Source: Nymphalis io
Lineage: Eukaryota > Arthropoda > Insecta > Lepidoptera > Nymphalidae
Reading direction: 5' to 3'
Assembly: GCF_905147045.1 (NCBI RefSeq)
Contig: NC_065898.1
Span: forward strand, 10,602,001-10,666,000
Length of the DNA stretch: 64,000 nucleotides
Under the pieces are notes generated by a model that was given only the letters and a program-made list of their open reading frames with translations, searched no databases and was not told where the DNA came from. Of the stretch, positions 48,787-58,653 are shown piece by piece (the first letter of the stretch is position 1; the number at the start of each line of letters is the position of its first letter). The translations under genes were made by a program, and so were the position numbers.

Positions 48787-48976
48787 GAACTCGAGTCATA
48801 CCTACAAGTAAACTATGGAATGCTCTGCCTGAGTCCGTATTTCCCGATAGGTACAATGTTGGTGTCTTCAAATCCAGAGTAAACAGGTTTCTTATAGGCA
48901 AGCGTGCTACATCTTAGACCGTGTCGATGCTTAACATCAGGAAGTCAACGGTCAAACGCTGGCCTATCAATTGTAA
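48787..48976 (+). pseudogene. C-terminal fragment of a non-LTR retrotransposon reverse transcriptase, with poly(A)
   Basis: The frame reading SKLWNALPESVFPDRYNVGVFKSRVNRFLIGK and a TAG near 48917 is the typical C-terminal tail of Jockey/CR1-group LINE polymerases. A ~60-bp 3' UTR and a poly(A) run (48974 onward) follow. This is a 5'-truncated insertion from a different LINE family than the RTE copies. The translated piece is short but distinctive. Confidence 0.8.
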
Positions 48977-49315
48977 AAAAAAAAAAAAGTTCGGTATACA
49001 CTCGGTACAAAACAATCGCGAATGCGCCGCAGTGACGAACGAACGGTGTGTTGATTTGTGAATATTTGAAAGTAGGTAGATGAAATTAAAATACTATAGG
49101 CGGGCAGCCCTTTCGCGTGTTTTCGTACCAAGCGGCTGTACACAATATTGTATAAATATAACAATATTGTATAAATATAACAGTTACCTACTTCGTTATC
49201 ATATTGGGAGATGTCATTTCTTCATCCTTATGTATTTTCGACCATTATCCACTCCATCTTCTATTGGAAACATTATATGTTTGTTCCTTCCATAATATTC
49301 TTGCTTTAATGATGT

Positions 49316-49470
49316 GAAAGTCAGTTTGTTCTGCTTTCACGTCTTAGCTGCTGAACCAATCATCATGTAATTTTGCATACACGTTGTCTGGGTTAAAGAA
49401 AAGGTCAAGGGTACCTAGCATCACCACCTCCGGCCCCACACGCGGGCAAAGCCACGTTTGGAGTTTTGTT
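49316..49470 (+). repeat. Dispersed lepidopteran repeat, diverged
   Basis: Contains 'ctgctttcacgtcttagctg' and 'cacacgcgggcaaagccacg', similar in style to 14745-14810 ('tttcacggctaaaccacag'). Such sequences occur widely in Lepidoptera. The class is not determined. Confidence 0.45.
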
Positions 49471-49504
49471 ACAAATAAATGAAAATTATACAATAGTCTG
49501 CTTG

Positions 49505-49640
49505 AAAATTAATCCCTCCGCCCGGAGATAGCTAAACTTACTATGGCCATGGTAACGGGCGGCGTGAACGAAGGTGTGATGGGCGAAGCGGCAATTCGCG
49601 CGGCGCGGCTTTTGGCAGTTGCGATCACCACTGCGTCTAT
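49505..49640. other. Short CpG-rich island, unexplained
   Basis: A sharply GC- and CpG-rich patch in AT-rich surroundings. On the minus strand it contains ACC-ATG-GCC-ATA followed at once by a consensus donor GTAAGTTT (about 49532-49550), so it could be the 5' exon of an unseen minus-strand transcript. No downstream exon was found. A repeat fragment is equally possible. Confidence 0.25.
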
Positions 49641-50479
49641 TATAGATGGAGATTATAATATTATTTACATATATCAATGTTGTTTCGACATTGCTGAAGA
49701 GTAGTAGTTTTCTTGTACAATACATTACACTTGAAAGAAATAGTGAAGGATACGGTGTAATGTGAAAATTGCATCTTTATATCACACTACATACCTTTAT
49801 TACTTAATATGTTGCGGGTACATAAACTTCCAAATATCTTTGATATCCAGATTCGTAATTTTTATATCCATGACACACTCGCCTTTATTATCAGTCCAAT
49901 GTGAAGCTTTTTTGGCTATAGCATATATATGCTAGCTCTGCATTAGCGGAGATAGAACTAAAGAAATGTTTTCTGTCTGACTAAACTGGTGGACAAAAAA
50001 ATAATTAAAAAAATATGTTATCATATTTAAACTTAATAAAATGTATATTTTATTTTTAGATAATGTAAATGTTCCATATTAATACCTTTAGTAGTTTTTC
50101 GTGAAAATGTGCCTCTTATAATATGAATATGTATTATATTTTTTATTTTTTTTATTTTAATATAAAAATAGGTTATTTTGCTATGATGAACAAGAGTTAT
50201 GAAATATTTTCGTGCTGTTTAGCTATTCGCATAGTAAATGACATTATCTACAAACTTCTTTATGTATAAATGACATGTCTAAAATTATATAATGTTTCTT
50301 TTCTGTAATTTCTTTCGCTTACAAAACATGAATAACTGTTCTCAGTGTTTACTCGCATACAATTTGGGTCATACACGCCATATTGGATGACGTATAGTTA
50401 CTGCTCCGCTTATCATGGCGTGACTATGCCTTGGTTACCATTATTTGGTGAGGTCTCATCTCATTGAGAAGTGGAGTAA

Positions 50480-50653
50480 GAGGTGCTGGACGATGCCAAT
50501 CTCCAGGAGTCCGTAATCTCTCTAAAGGAGGCCGTTGAACGTGAGTGGGAGACAGATGTTTCCGCAACCATACTACACCGAATAAGATCGGAGAAAGAGA
50601 CGGGTGACTTTTCGCACACCTTTTTCACCACCATAGAGGTTAAAGTAATTTAA
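50480..50653 (+). pseudogene. Possible decayed coding fragment
   Basis: An open frame without Met reads LDDANLQESVISLKEAVEREWETDVSATILHRIRSEKE and ends at a TAA at 50651. Just upstream another frame reads SHLIEKWSKR, as if a frameshift had split one protein. The composition is protein-like and GC-richer than the flanks. I do not recognise the family; a transposase C-terminus is one possibility. Confidence 0.3.
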
Positions 50654-50679
50654 GTATATGATGTAATAACAAAAATTGA

Positions 50680-50795
50680 CTTTAAAATCAAGCACGTTCC
50701 TTCTTCGTCAAGCACGACAAATTTAGTGGTGCTTGCCCGGGCTTGAACTCTCAATCATCGGTTAAGATTCACGCGTTCTAACCACCAGATTTCCA
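50680..50795 (-). repeat. Family A SINE, head fragment
   Basis: The reverse complement of the tRNA-like head ('ggtgcttgcccgggcttgaa', 'gattcacgcgttctaacc'). The body and tail are lost. Confidence 0.65.
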
Positions 50796-50924
50796 TTAAC
50801 GCAATCGGCTACTTACGAGTTCAACGTTACACCGTGCGCCGCTTCACGATGCTTACTATTGAAATATACTACTGTGGCCTATTTGAAAGGGTGATGTCGG
50901 CATATTGACATTTTAGGCGGTGTT

Positions 50925-51251
50925 CAAACGGTTTTTCAACGGTTCAAACGGCCTAGTGGTTAGAACGCGTGAATCTTAACTGACGATCGTGGGTTCAAAC
51001 CCGGGCAAGCACCACTGAATTTTCATGTGCTTAATTTGTGATTATAATTCATCTCGTGCTTGACGGTGAAGGAAAACATCGTGAGGAAACCTGCATGTGT
51101 CTAATTTCATTGAAATTATGCCACATGTGTATTCTACCAACCCGCATTGGAGCAGCGTGGTGGAATAAGCTCCAAACCTTCTCCTCAAAAGGGAGAGGAG
51201 GCCTTAGCCCAGCAGTGGGACATTAACAGGCTGTTACTGTACAAACGGTTT
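50925..51251 (+). mobile_element. Family A SINE with 10-bp target-site duplication
   Basis: SINE 50935-51241 between CAAACGGTTT at 50925-50934 and 51242-51251. The first bases of the tRNA head are replaced by a short duplication of target-like sequence ('ggttcaaacgg'), suggesting a 5' template switch during integration. The B-box and the remainder are intact. Confidence 0.9.
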
Positions 51252-51454
51252 GGATCGCGACTCTAGTTATGATGCCGTGTGCCGTTGAAACGTCGATCGA
51301 AAAATCCGGATGGTAATGTTGATCAGCGTGTATGTATACATATGTATACCAATTACCATGGCGATTTATCTAACTGCGGCGCCCTCTGGTGGCGAGTTGT
51401 AACAAAGTCAATAGTATAAAAACATTTTTCTACATTTAAATTTATATTTTAATG

Positions 51455-51741
51455 ACTAAGAGAGATTAGCCATCCAAACAGAACATATTATCGTGCCGTC
51501 TATTCTCTCACTCTCATAATCCGATGGAACGGCAATGCGACACGACCGGAAGAGTTCAGATGCAGTTCCAAGGGCTTTACTACCTTACTACCAACGTAGT
51601 GTATTCACTTCCAAATTCCAGACTACTGAGAATTTTCGATAGTAAAATCCTATAACTTTTTTAATTGCCCGACCTGGGATTTGAACCCTTAAGCTCAGGA
51701 TCTGCGACTTTATATCTAGCCACTAGACGAACGAGGCAGTC
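51455..51741 (-). repeat. Family D SINE
   Basis: Minus copy from 'taagagagattagccatcc' to 'actagacgaacgaggcagt', moderately diverged, with the tRNA-like head preserved ('gggatttgaaccc'). Confidence 0.8.
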
Positions 51742-52303
51742 ACAGCTACTGTATACAATAACATATTTATAACTCCGTTGTTAGCTACAGAATCACATAA
51801 TTTTTATGCAAACATTTTGTAATCTGCACAATGGCAATGACTATTGTCTATACAAATACTGATGAATTTCTCGGGATTTACGGCATGATATCTAGAACAA
51901 TGAACAGCAATGACCATTGAGCCATACAGTTGCAAAATTAAAATAAGATTATGTACCTTTTCCTAATTCAAATGATCAAAACTATTTTAGATTTACTAAG
52001 CTGGTCTTAATACACGAGACTGTATCGGATTGGGATAGAAAATCAGACATTAAATATGGATAGATTTTCTAGTGTGTTTTCTATTTTTTGCAGACTAAAT
52101 TGTTTTTGTATTAAGTATTTAAATCACGCACCATCACCGATAGATAGTGCTAATTGAGTTATTTTTGTATCCTTAGTAGTAGCAGCATATCATTCCATAC
52201 ATGCAGGATTCCTCACAATGTTCTCATTTACCTCTGAACATGAAATTAATTTTAGTTATTAATTGAGCAAATCATGCCGCGTAGGATTAACATGTTCTCT
52301 CTC

Positions 52304-52440
52304 TTAGGGCGTGGACACATGTACGGTGCACCTTATACGGCACCGTGCTTGCGGCATGACGCTACGCCGTCTCCCGGTAGCAACGCCGTGCCTTTACACG
52401 GTGGCCAGCGCCGTACCGTAGACATATGTCCACGCCCTTA
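52304..52440. mobile_element. PIF/Harbinger-like MITE with TTA target-site duplication
   Basis: A 131-bp GC-rich element (52307-52437) has terminal inverted repeats starting GGGCGTGGACA and ending in its complement. It is flanked by TTA on both sides (52304-52306, 52438-52440). A 3-bp TTA/TAA duplication with GGG-type termini is the signature of the PIF/Harbinger superfamily. The interior is also largely palindromic ('gccgt' repeats). No transposase is present, so it depends on one elsewhere. Confidence 0.8.
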
Positions 52441-53074
52441 CCTCGGCTCAAGATATCTATTAATTATTAAGTGAAAATGCTTATTAAGATTGATAATATT
52501 CAATTTAATACCTTTCGTGCCGGATATTATCGGTTGAATCTACATTCAGAATATTCCTTCAAAAATGCTTGAAAGAACCAACTTAATTAACATATTTTCT
52601 TAAAGGTTTTATTATAAAATATAATTGCAGTAAGCTTTTTATAATTAAAAAGATAACGATGTTATAGATACCTACATATAACAATTATTGACTTTTAATA
52701 ATGTATATTGTTATCTTTCGAAATGATTTCAGAACGCAATCTTGTTAAGCAAACAATTTGAATCGTTTTTAATACCAATTGAGGTTGATTATGATTTTAG
52801 AGTAATGGTCTATTGAATTGATAAATATATCTTAATATATGAGTGAGGTGGTGATTTATTTAAATAAAAAAACGGATTTGAAAATATATATAGCTTTGAT
52901 TTGTGAAAATTATAAGAGATTATCAATAGTTTGATAAGGAAAGCATCTATAAAAAAACTGTGACAGTTATACTGGGGTAATATTTAGGTATTTTCGTTTA
53001 TCAAGAAGTAACTTGGTCTATTAACACCTGCAATATTATCTTTAAGTTTCGGATTAGTCTTTATATATTTTGAC

Positions 53075-53345
53075 GAGCCGGTTGGCGTGGTTGGTAGATA
53101 CTTGCCTTTCACGCCGAAGGTTGTGGGTTCGATTCCCACCCAGGACAGACATTTTTGTGCATGAACATGTCTGTTTGTCTTGAGTCTGGGTGTAATTATC
53201 TATATAAGTATGTATTTACAAAGAAAAGTAGTATATGTAGTATATCAGTTGTCTGGTTTCCATAGCACAAGCTTTGTACAAGCTTAATTTGGGATCAGAT
53301 GGCCGTGTGTGAAAAATGACAAAGGATATAACCCAGGATATATTT
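53075..53345 (+). mobile_element. Family C SINE with tRNA-Glu-like head
   Basis: Shares the tRNA-like head and the body 'catgaacatgtctgtttgtc' with the copy at 24063, but keeps a longer 3' part ('gtttccatagcacaagc', 'gggatcagatggccgtgtg') ending around 'acccaggatat'. A tRNA finder could report its head as tRNA-Glu; the body shows that it is a SINE. Confidence 0.82.
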
Positions 53346-55349
53346 TAGCGCTATATAATTAAGCTTGTGCTGTACAACAATCTTAATCCTGTTAGAAAAT
53401 TGATAGCAAACATGCGCGTGTTTCTACGTTATATTTAATAATAAACGAATGTTTTAATTAACCTAAATGCCTTTGCTATTCATAATTTATTATTCTTAAA
53501 AAGTTTCAATATTGATAAAATGAAATAATAATAACGTTAGTAATTACGTATAAGAACAGTAATTCGTAAGAAATTACTTAGCCTTATTAAAATAAACTGT
53601 TATTTATTCCACAAACTAAATTTTATTAAATTTATATTATATATGAATATGTTCCATGGAATCACTTGTCTGTGAGAAACGCGTCAGGGTTTGTCAAATC
53701 ATATGAAAAATGGTTTGTTGCTTGAGATGAAAAAAGGCCTATGTCCAGCAGTGGATGAACGCGGGCTAATGATGACGAATGTATGCCTGCACTAAATTTA
53801 ACTATTACCATAACCAAAAAAATATATGCGAAATTTCAACTTAAAAGTGTGTGTGGAATTGGAAATTCATTTGCAAAACTTGATTAACATAATATATTAA
53901 AAACGTATGTTTAAAAGACGGTAAAAAAGTATTGAGTTGTATTTATTAGGATAATTTTATCAGGTTACCCATGAAACACAATTGGCAATAAAATTATTTG
54001 TTTTTAAAGAAAGAATCGAAAAACTTTAAATTAAATAAATATACTTAAATATAATGCTGGAATCCGGCTTCAAAACTTCGCCTCAAAAGAGAGGAATTAA
54101 TTCTCTTGTTTTCTGTTTCATTCATTATATTAATACAGTTGTTTTTTTTAATAAAATTGTTTTATTTTTACTTATTATATAACATATTACATCATGTATT
54201 GTGTTTTTCATTTCTTATAAATATGATATTAATATTTATTATTCAGATTGGCTGTACTTTGTTTTTCATTGAATCAATTACTTCTAGGCGTTAAAAGTAA
54301 AAAAATATCTATTCTTATAAAAGAAAGATATTAAAACTTTAACCGCTTTATTTAATATTCCAAAATATCAGATTTAACTCGCGTCCCTTACACGCGCCGC
54401 TCGATACCGTACTCATTTCTATGCTTTTTCTATCTATAATAAATGGAAGTGTAGTAGTAGTTTTAATTACTTTTTCTTGCTACATTTTACAAATTTTTTA
54501 GAAGAATATGCCACTACACCATCTTTGACTATAAAATGCTAATCAAAGTTGTCGCGTCTCAACAGATTTAAAAAATAAATATAAATTTGAAATATGGACA
54601 CATGTTTTTGATCAAATACAATCCTAAAGATATAATGTACTTGTGCATATAATATTGTATTTTTAAATAGGACAATTTTTTTTATAATCCCCTTTTTAAT
54701 TGGCTTATCTATAGCTTAATCCAATTGTAGGACAGTAGGACGAATGGTTGGTCGAGTAAAGATAAATAAACAACAATTGACATGACGTCATTGTATTAAT
54801 AGGAAATATGGTGTTTGTATGTCTGTTTTGCTATCGAAATATTAGATGTGAAATAAAAATTATAATGGATATAAGTTGTTAAGTGGAGAAGTGTTGTATA
54901 AATATAGACGTATTATTCAATACCGTTTGTAATGCGTAATAAACAAGTAGCAGAGCTGTTGGCAATGGGCATCGCATATATAAAACTATATGTTTATCTC
55001 AACTCCCCCAGCCATTGTTATATATATAATATAAGTATATAATACATTCAAACTACTAATAACAGCTAACGAGGTTGTTGTATATTAATAATATAAATAA
55101 AATAAACAAGAACGAAATAATTTTCCCATTAAGCACGATTGCAAACTTAACATAACAAATTTACAATATTGTTTATTCTATACATAGATATAATGTGTAG
55201 GATCCGATTCCTCCATTAGCGATAAACAACAGTATCTAGTTTGTGTAAGCTGTTTTATTAACAAAATAAATATGTTTGAAGGAACTTAGCGTAAAGAAAC
55301 GTGTGTGATCTGTATTGTATTTAAATAGAATTACGTAATGTAGCTATTT
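53346..55349. other. AT-rich stretch with minor repeat traces
   Basis: 53725-53765 ('aaaaggcctatgtccagcag') is a short tail-like piece of a common lepidopteran retroposon, and 54055-54100 is a ~40-bp family A trace. Nothing else was recognised. Confidence 0.4.
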
Positions 55350-55780
55350 AATAATTAATAATAATATCCTGGGACATTATTCACACACGACCATCTGATC
55401 CCAAACTAAGCAGAGCTTGTACTATGGAAACCAGACAACTGATATACTACATATACTACTTTTCTTTTATAAATACTGTAGGCTCGAAGGACCATTTTGT
55501 TAGCTTCGATAGCTGCTTTTGTGGTGGTAAAAATAACGAAGACTTTGGAAATTGAATACTTGTATTAATGATACATAATTATAAGAACTGATGTGTGTCG
55601 CGCACGCGAGTCGAGACGACAAGTGAAGTTAAGTTGGTAGGCGCGTCCCCGCACCCCGCGATGATAGATAGTGAAGCGCCGCAACAAATACATACTTATA
55701 TAGATAATTACACTTAGACTCAGAACAAACAGTCATGTTCATGCACACAAATGTTTGTCCTGAATAGGACCCACAATTAA
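55350..55780 (-). mobile_element. Family C SINE, minus copy, interrupted by an LTR-like insertion
   Basis: The tail half (55350-55471) and the head-side half (55692-55780) are the two parts of a family C SINE in minus orientation, both matching 53075-53345. The tRNA-like head itself is mostly lost at the right end. The gap between them is filled by the 210-bp insertion described separately. Confidence 0.8.
55472..55691. mobile_element. Solo-LTR-like insertion nested in a SINE
   Basis: A 210-bp sequence (55477-55686) starts TGTAGG, ends GCAACA (TG...CA with a TGT/ACA inverted repeat) and is flanked by the 5-bp duplication AATAC at 55472-55476 and 55687-55691. These are the marks of an LTR-retrotransposon terminal repeat left after recombination. 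A TATA-like 'attataagaa' lies near 55578. The right half is CpG-rich. No internal coding region or primer-binding site adjoins it. The strand and family (Ty3, Pao or other) cannot be told. Confidence 0.72.
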
Positions 55781-55814
55781 ATTTAATAAAGAAATAAAAA
55801 TTAAACAATGCTGT

Positions 55815-55930
55815 CTTCTTCTTTCGAATGTCTTATATAATGTAATAAGATTATTAAATCTATAATGTCAGAAAGAGTGAAGTCAATGTTTAACTAAACA
55901 GCAGCTAAAGAACGTTTTAATAAGGTCATA
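55815..55930. mobile_element. Family F MITE, copy 4, degraded
   Basis: Carries the core 'cttctttcgaatgtc', 'gtttaactaaacagcagcta' and a decayed terminus 'aacgttttaataaggtca', all matching other family F copies in reverse orientation. Confidence 0.6.
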
Positions 55931-55992
55931 TAAAGTGCAATGATATACCTAAACAGTTAAACACATCTAAAGATTTTTGCCATTGTCATACG

Positions 55993-56330
55993 TTTTGAAG
56001 ATTAAGGATATCATCAGAAATGAGATTTTCCGGCAAAGAACTGGAGTCACCGACATAGCTTGCAAAAATAGTAGGCTGAATTGGCAGTGGGCTGGTCACG
56101 TATGTCGTAGAACCAATGGCCGTTGGAGCAGACGAGTCCTAAAATAGAGACCGCGGATCGGCTAACGCAGTGTTGGGTGCCTTCCAGCCAGGTGGACCGA
56201 TGACCTTAAGAAGGTGGCGGGTAACGACTGGATGTGGAAAGTAGAGAGCTTTGGCGCACCTTGGGAGAGGCCTACGTTCAGCAGTGGACTACGAATGACT
56301 ATTGATTGATTGATTGATTGATTGAAAATT
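55993..56330 (+). pseudogene. RTE LINE, old 5'-truncated copy
   Basis: Matches the last ~330 bp of the LINE at 2375-5404 (for example 'tggcagtgggctggtcacgt') with many substitutions, a 'ctaaaatag' nonsense and several indels. It ends in five TTGA repeats. It is clearly older than the copy at 25342. Confidence 0.88.
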
Positions 56331-56335
56331 TAAGG

Positions 56336-56462
<127 letters not shown>

Positions 56463-56729
56463 AGCTCATTAGATGACAAAAGAGCACCGAACTTGTTGCC
56501 TACTTACATATAAACGATTGATTACTAACAAATAATGCTATTTCATATTTCATATAGAACGATTTATAAAACAAACTAGTTTGCGTGAATCTAAATAACT
56601 AAGTGTTGCAGTCACGTGAATGATGATTTTATTGGAACTACACGTATGTGAAAATTGACGAGATTGCGCTTCACTGGACTCGATCCTAATTTTCCACTAG
56701 ATAAACGCTGATACATAGTGACGTAACGT

Positions 56730-56742
56730 GTTGCTTGGCGAC
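56730..56742 (+). promoter_or_regulatory. X-box (RFX binding site) candidate
   Basis: GTTGCTTGGCGAC fits the X-box pattern RYYNYY-N1-RRNRAC exactly. In insects such sites close to the start drive ciliary genes through the RFX factor. It lies 78 bp before the candidate first coding exon at 56821. One match to a degenerate 13-mer can arise by chance, so the context is what makes it notable. Confidence 0.45.
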
Positions 56743-56820
56743 AAGATTATACGAGTATAACCGTTGTGGTTGTAGTTCCTTTTTCACTTAAAATAACGAA
56801 TCTTACAATACAAATTAAAA

Positions 56821-56859
56821 ATGTCATTCAATGTCAATTTAAAAACTACCCCGGATTCG
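56821..56859 (+). CDS. Candidate first coding exon of an unidentified (ciliary?) gene
   Basis: ATG at 56821 reads MSFNVNLKTTPDS, then a consensus donor GTAAGT at 56860 in phase 0. The leader is AT-rich, like a short 5' UTR. I do not recognise the protein. No matching next exon was seen before the window end; a candidate 47-nt exon at 58760-58806 would put a stop in frame. Further exons are therefore either beyond 64000 or very short. The X-box upstream supports a real promoter and suggests a ciliary role. It could still be a chance ATG-donor pair. Confidence 0.4.
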
Positions 56860-57611
56860 GTAAGTACACTAGACTGACCTAAGAAATGAAGTGAAAAGCT
56901 CTGTGCTATCATAACTATAACTATAATTGTATAATATCATTTTGCAGCGTACGTTTATGTTTTATTTTTTCATTTAGCATCATATTCGTTTTGAATGCTT
57001 TCTGGGATTTTGTTGTAAAATCAAATAAGGCATAACATATATAACCTAATTACACGTTCCAAACCGGAATAAACTTCTAAATTATTTCTTATCCAAATGT
57101 ATACTAAAAATTTAATTATTAATTTTGGTTCAATTTATAAGACAACATAATCCTTAGAAATAAGATTTATGTAGTTTTTTTTCGGAAGTATGAGTACTTT
57201 CTTCATTCATAATATAAGAAACTGAAACGTTCCTATTTGTTAGACGCACGTTTACAACGCCACATGCATTGAACTACCCTAGTTTCATCGATATACGAAC
57301 TGAGCGGTCGATGTTTTACGCGCTCTCATAGGAAGCTGTAATATGTACTACCTGTACGTTTTATCATCATATATGTATAAGCGTGGACGACACTCCTTAG
57401 TTCCTTCAGCAACTGGTTACCTATGCAAAACGAATAAATAGGTAGACCGACGACGCGTACTGGACCCAGTCTACGTAAGCTATTTGATGCTGTTGAAGAA
57501 AGTTGCTTAGGCTTAATTACCTATTGTACTTTAGATTACATTAAAAATATAAAGAATTACTTTATATATATATATGTATATATAGTCATTATTATTGACC
57601 CCGGCGGCCAA
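56860..57611. other. Unrecognised stretch (putative intron)
   Basis: A moderately GC-rich part at 57240-57500 does not translate cleanly in any frame and is not a repeat I know. Confidence 0.3.
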
Positions 57612-57795
57612 TCTCGAGAGATATAATTCAACTGCGCAGGACATATTATAGTGCACAAGCGTGTGCGCGAGCACAGGTGCACTCTATTCCCTAACTCTCA
57701 TAATCTGATGGGACTGCAATCTGAGGCAACCGGAAAGAGTTCAGGCGCAGGACCAACGGCTTTACGTGTTTTTCGAGGCACAAGAGTGTACCATC
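57612..57795 (-). repeat. Family D SINE, head missing
   Basis: Contains 'atagtgcacaagcgtgtgcg', 'ctaactctcataatctgatg' and 'aggaccaacggctttacgtg'. It ends at 'cacaagagtgtacc', before the tRNA-like head. Confidence 0.75.
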
Positions 57796-58347
57796 GGTTC
57801 GTGAAATAAAAATACCTACAACTGTGAAGAATCCGCGAAAGAATCTAAAGAATTGTTCCCAAAAGAGTTACTAGGTCTTTATAGTCAAGCAACGGAAGTA
57901 ATAGGCTTGTGTTTGTTTCTTGTGTTATGAGTATCACAATTTCTTACAAATTTATTAATATTTTCCGATAGTATATCAGAGAATATTAACAGAAAACAGC
58001 AGTCAATATTTTTATCGTGTTAAATTTATTCCTGAACGATTCTTCTATAAAAGTTCCTCGTCTGCATTATCTGGTCTTACCTGACAGTGCTGAATAAAAT
58101 CAAATGGAATTTTACCGTACTTTTATAAGATAAAATAAAACAGATTCGAAATTTAAACTCAATAGTAAAAAAACAAGCAAGACAAGCTGAAAGCCAATAT
58201 ACGACGCTGATTTCTTTCTAGCAGGTTCATTTGAAGATCTTCCTGTACTTATAAAAATGTTCTTCTTACAAAATGTAATATGCCGTTGACTTCTATCAAT
58301 TTTAATTGACAAAAAATATTTTCATATAAGGTATTTTTACGCACGGA

Positions 58348-58653
58348 ATTGTTTTTTTTTTTTTTTTTTATAGAAAAGGAAGGCGGACGAGCATATGGGC
58401 CACCTGATGGTAAGTGGTCACCAACGCTCTTAGACATTGGCATTGTAAGAAATGTCAACCATCGCTTACATATCCAATGCGCCACCAACCTTGGGAACTA
58501 AGATTTTATGTCCCTTGTGCCTGTAATTACACTGGCTCACTCACCCTTCAAACCGGAACACAACAATATCAAGTATTGCTGTTTTGCGGTAGAATATCTG
58601 ATGAGTGGGTGGTACCTACCCAGACGAGCTTGCACAAAGCCCTACCACCAGTA
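58348..58653 (-). mobile_element. Family B retroposon, full young copy
   Basis: Minus copy with a long poly(T), nearly identical over its length to 532-831. A 100-codon open frame through it is a repeat artefact. Confidence 0.88.

Noticed and set aside
52274..52474. A 66-codon open frame
   Set aside because: It spans the GC-rich inverted-repeat MITE; both arms contribute complementary sequence, so the frame is incidental.
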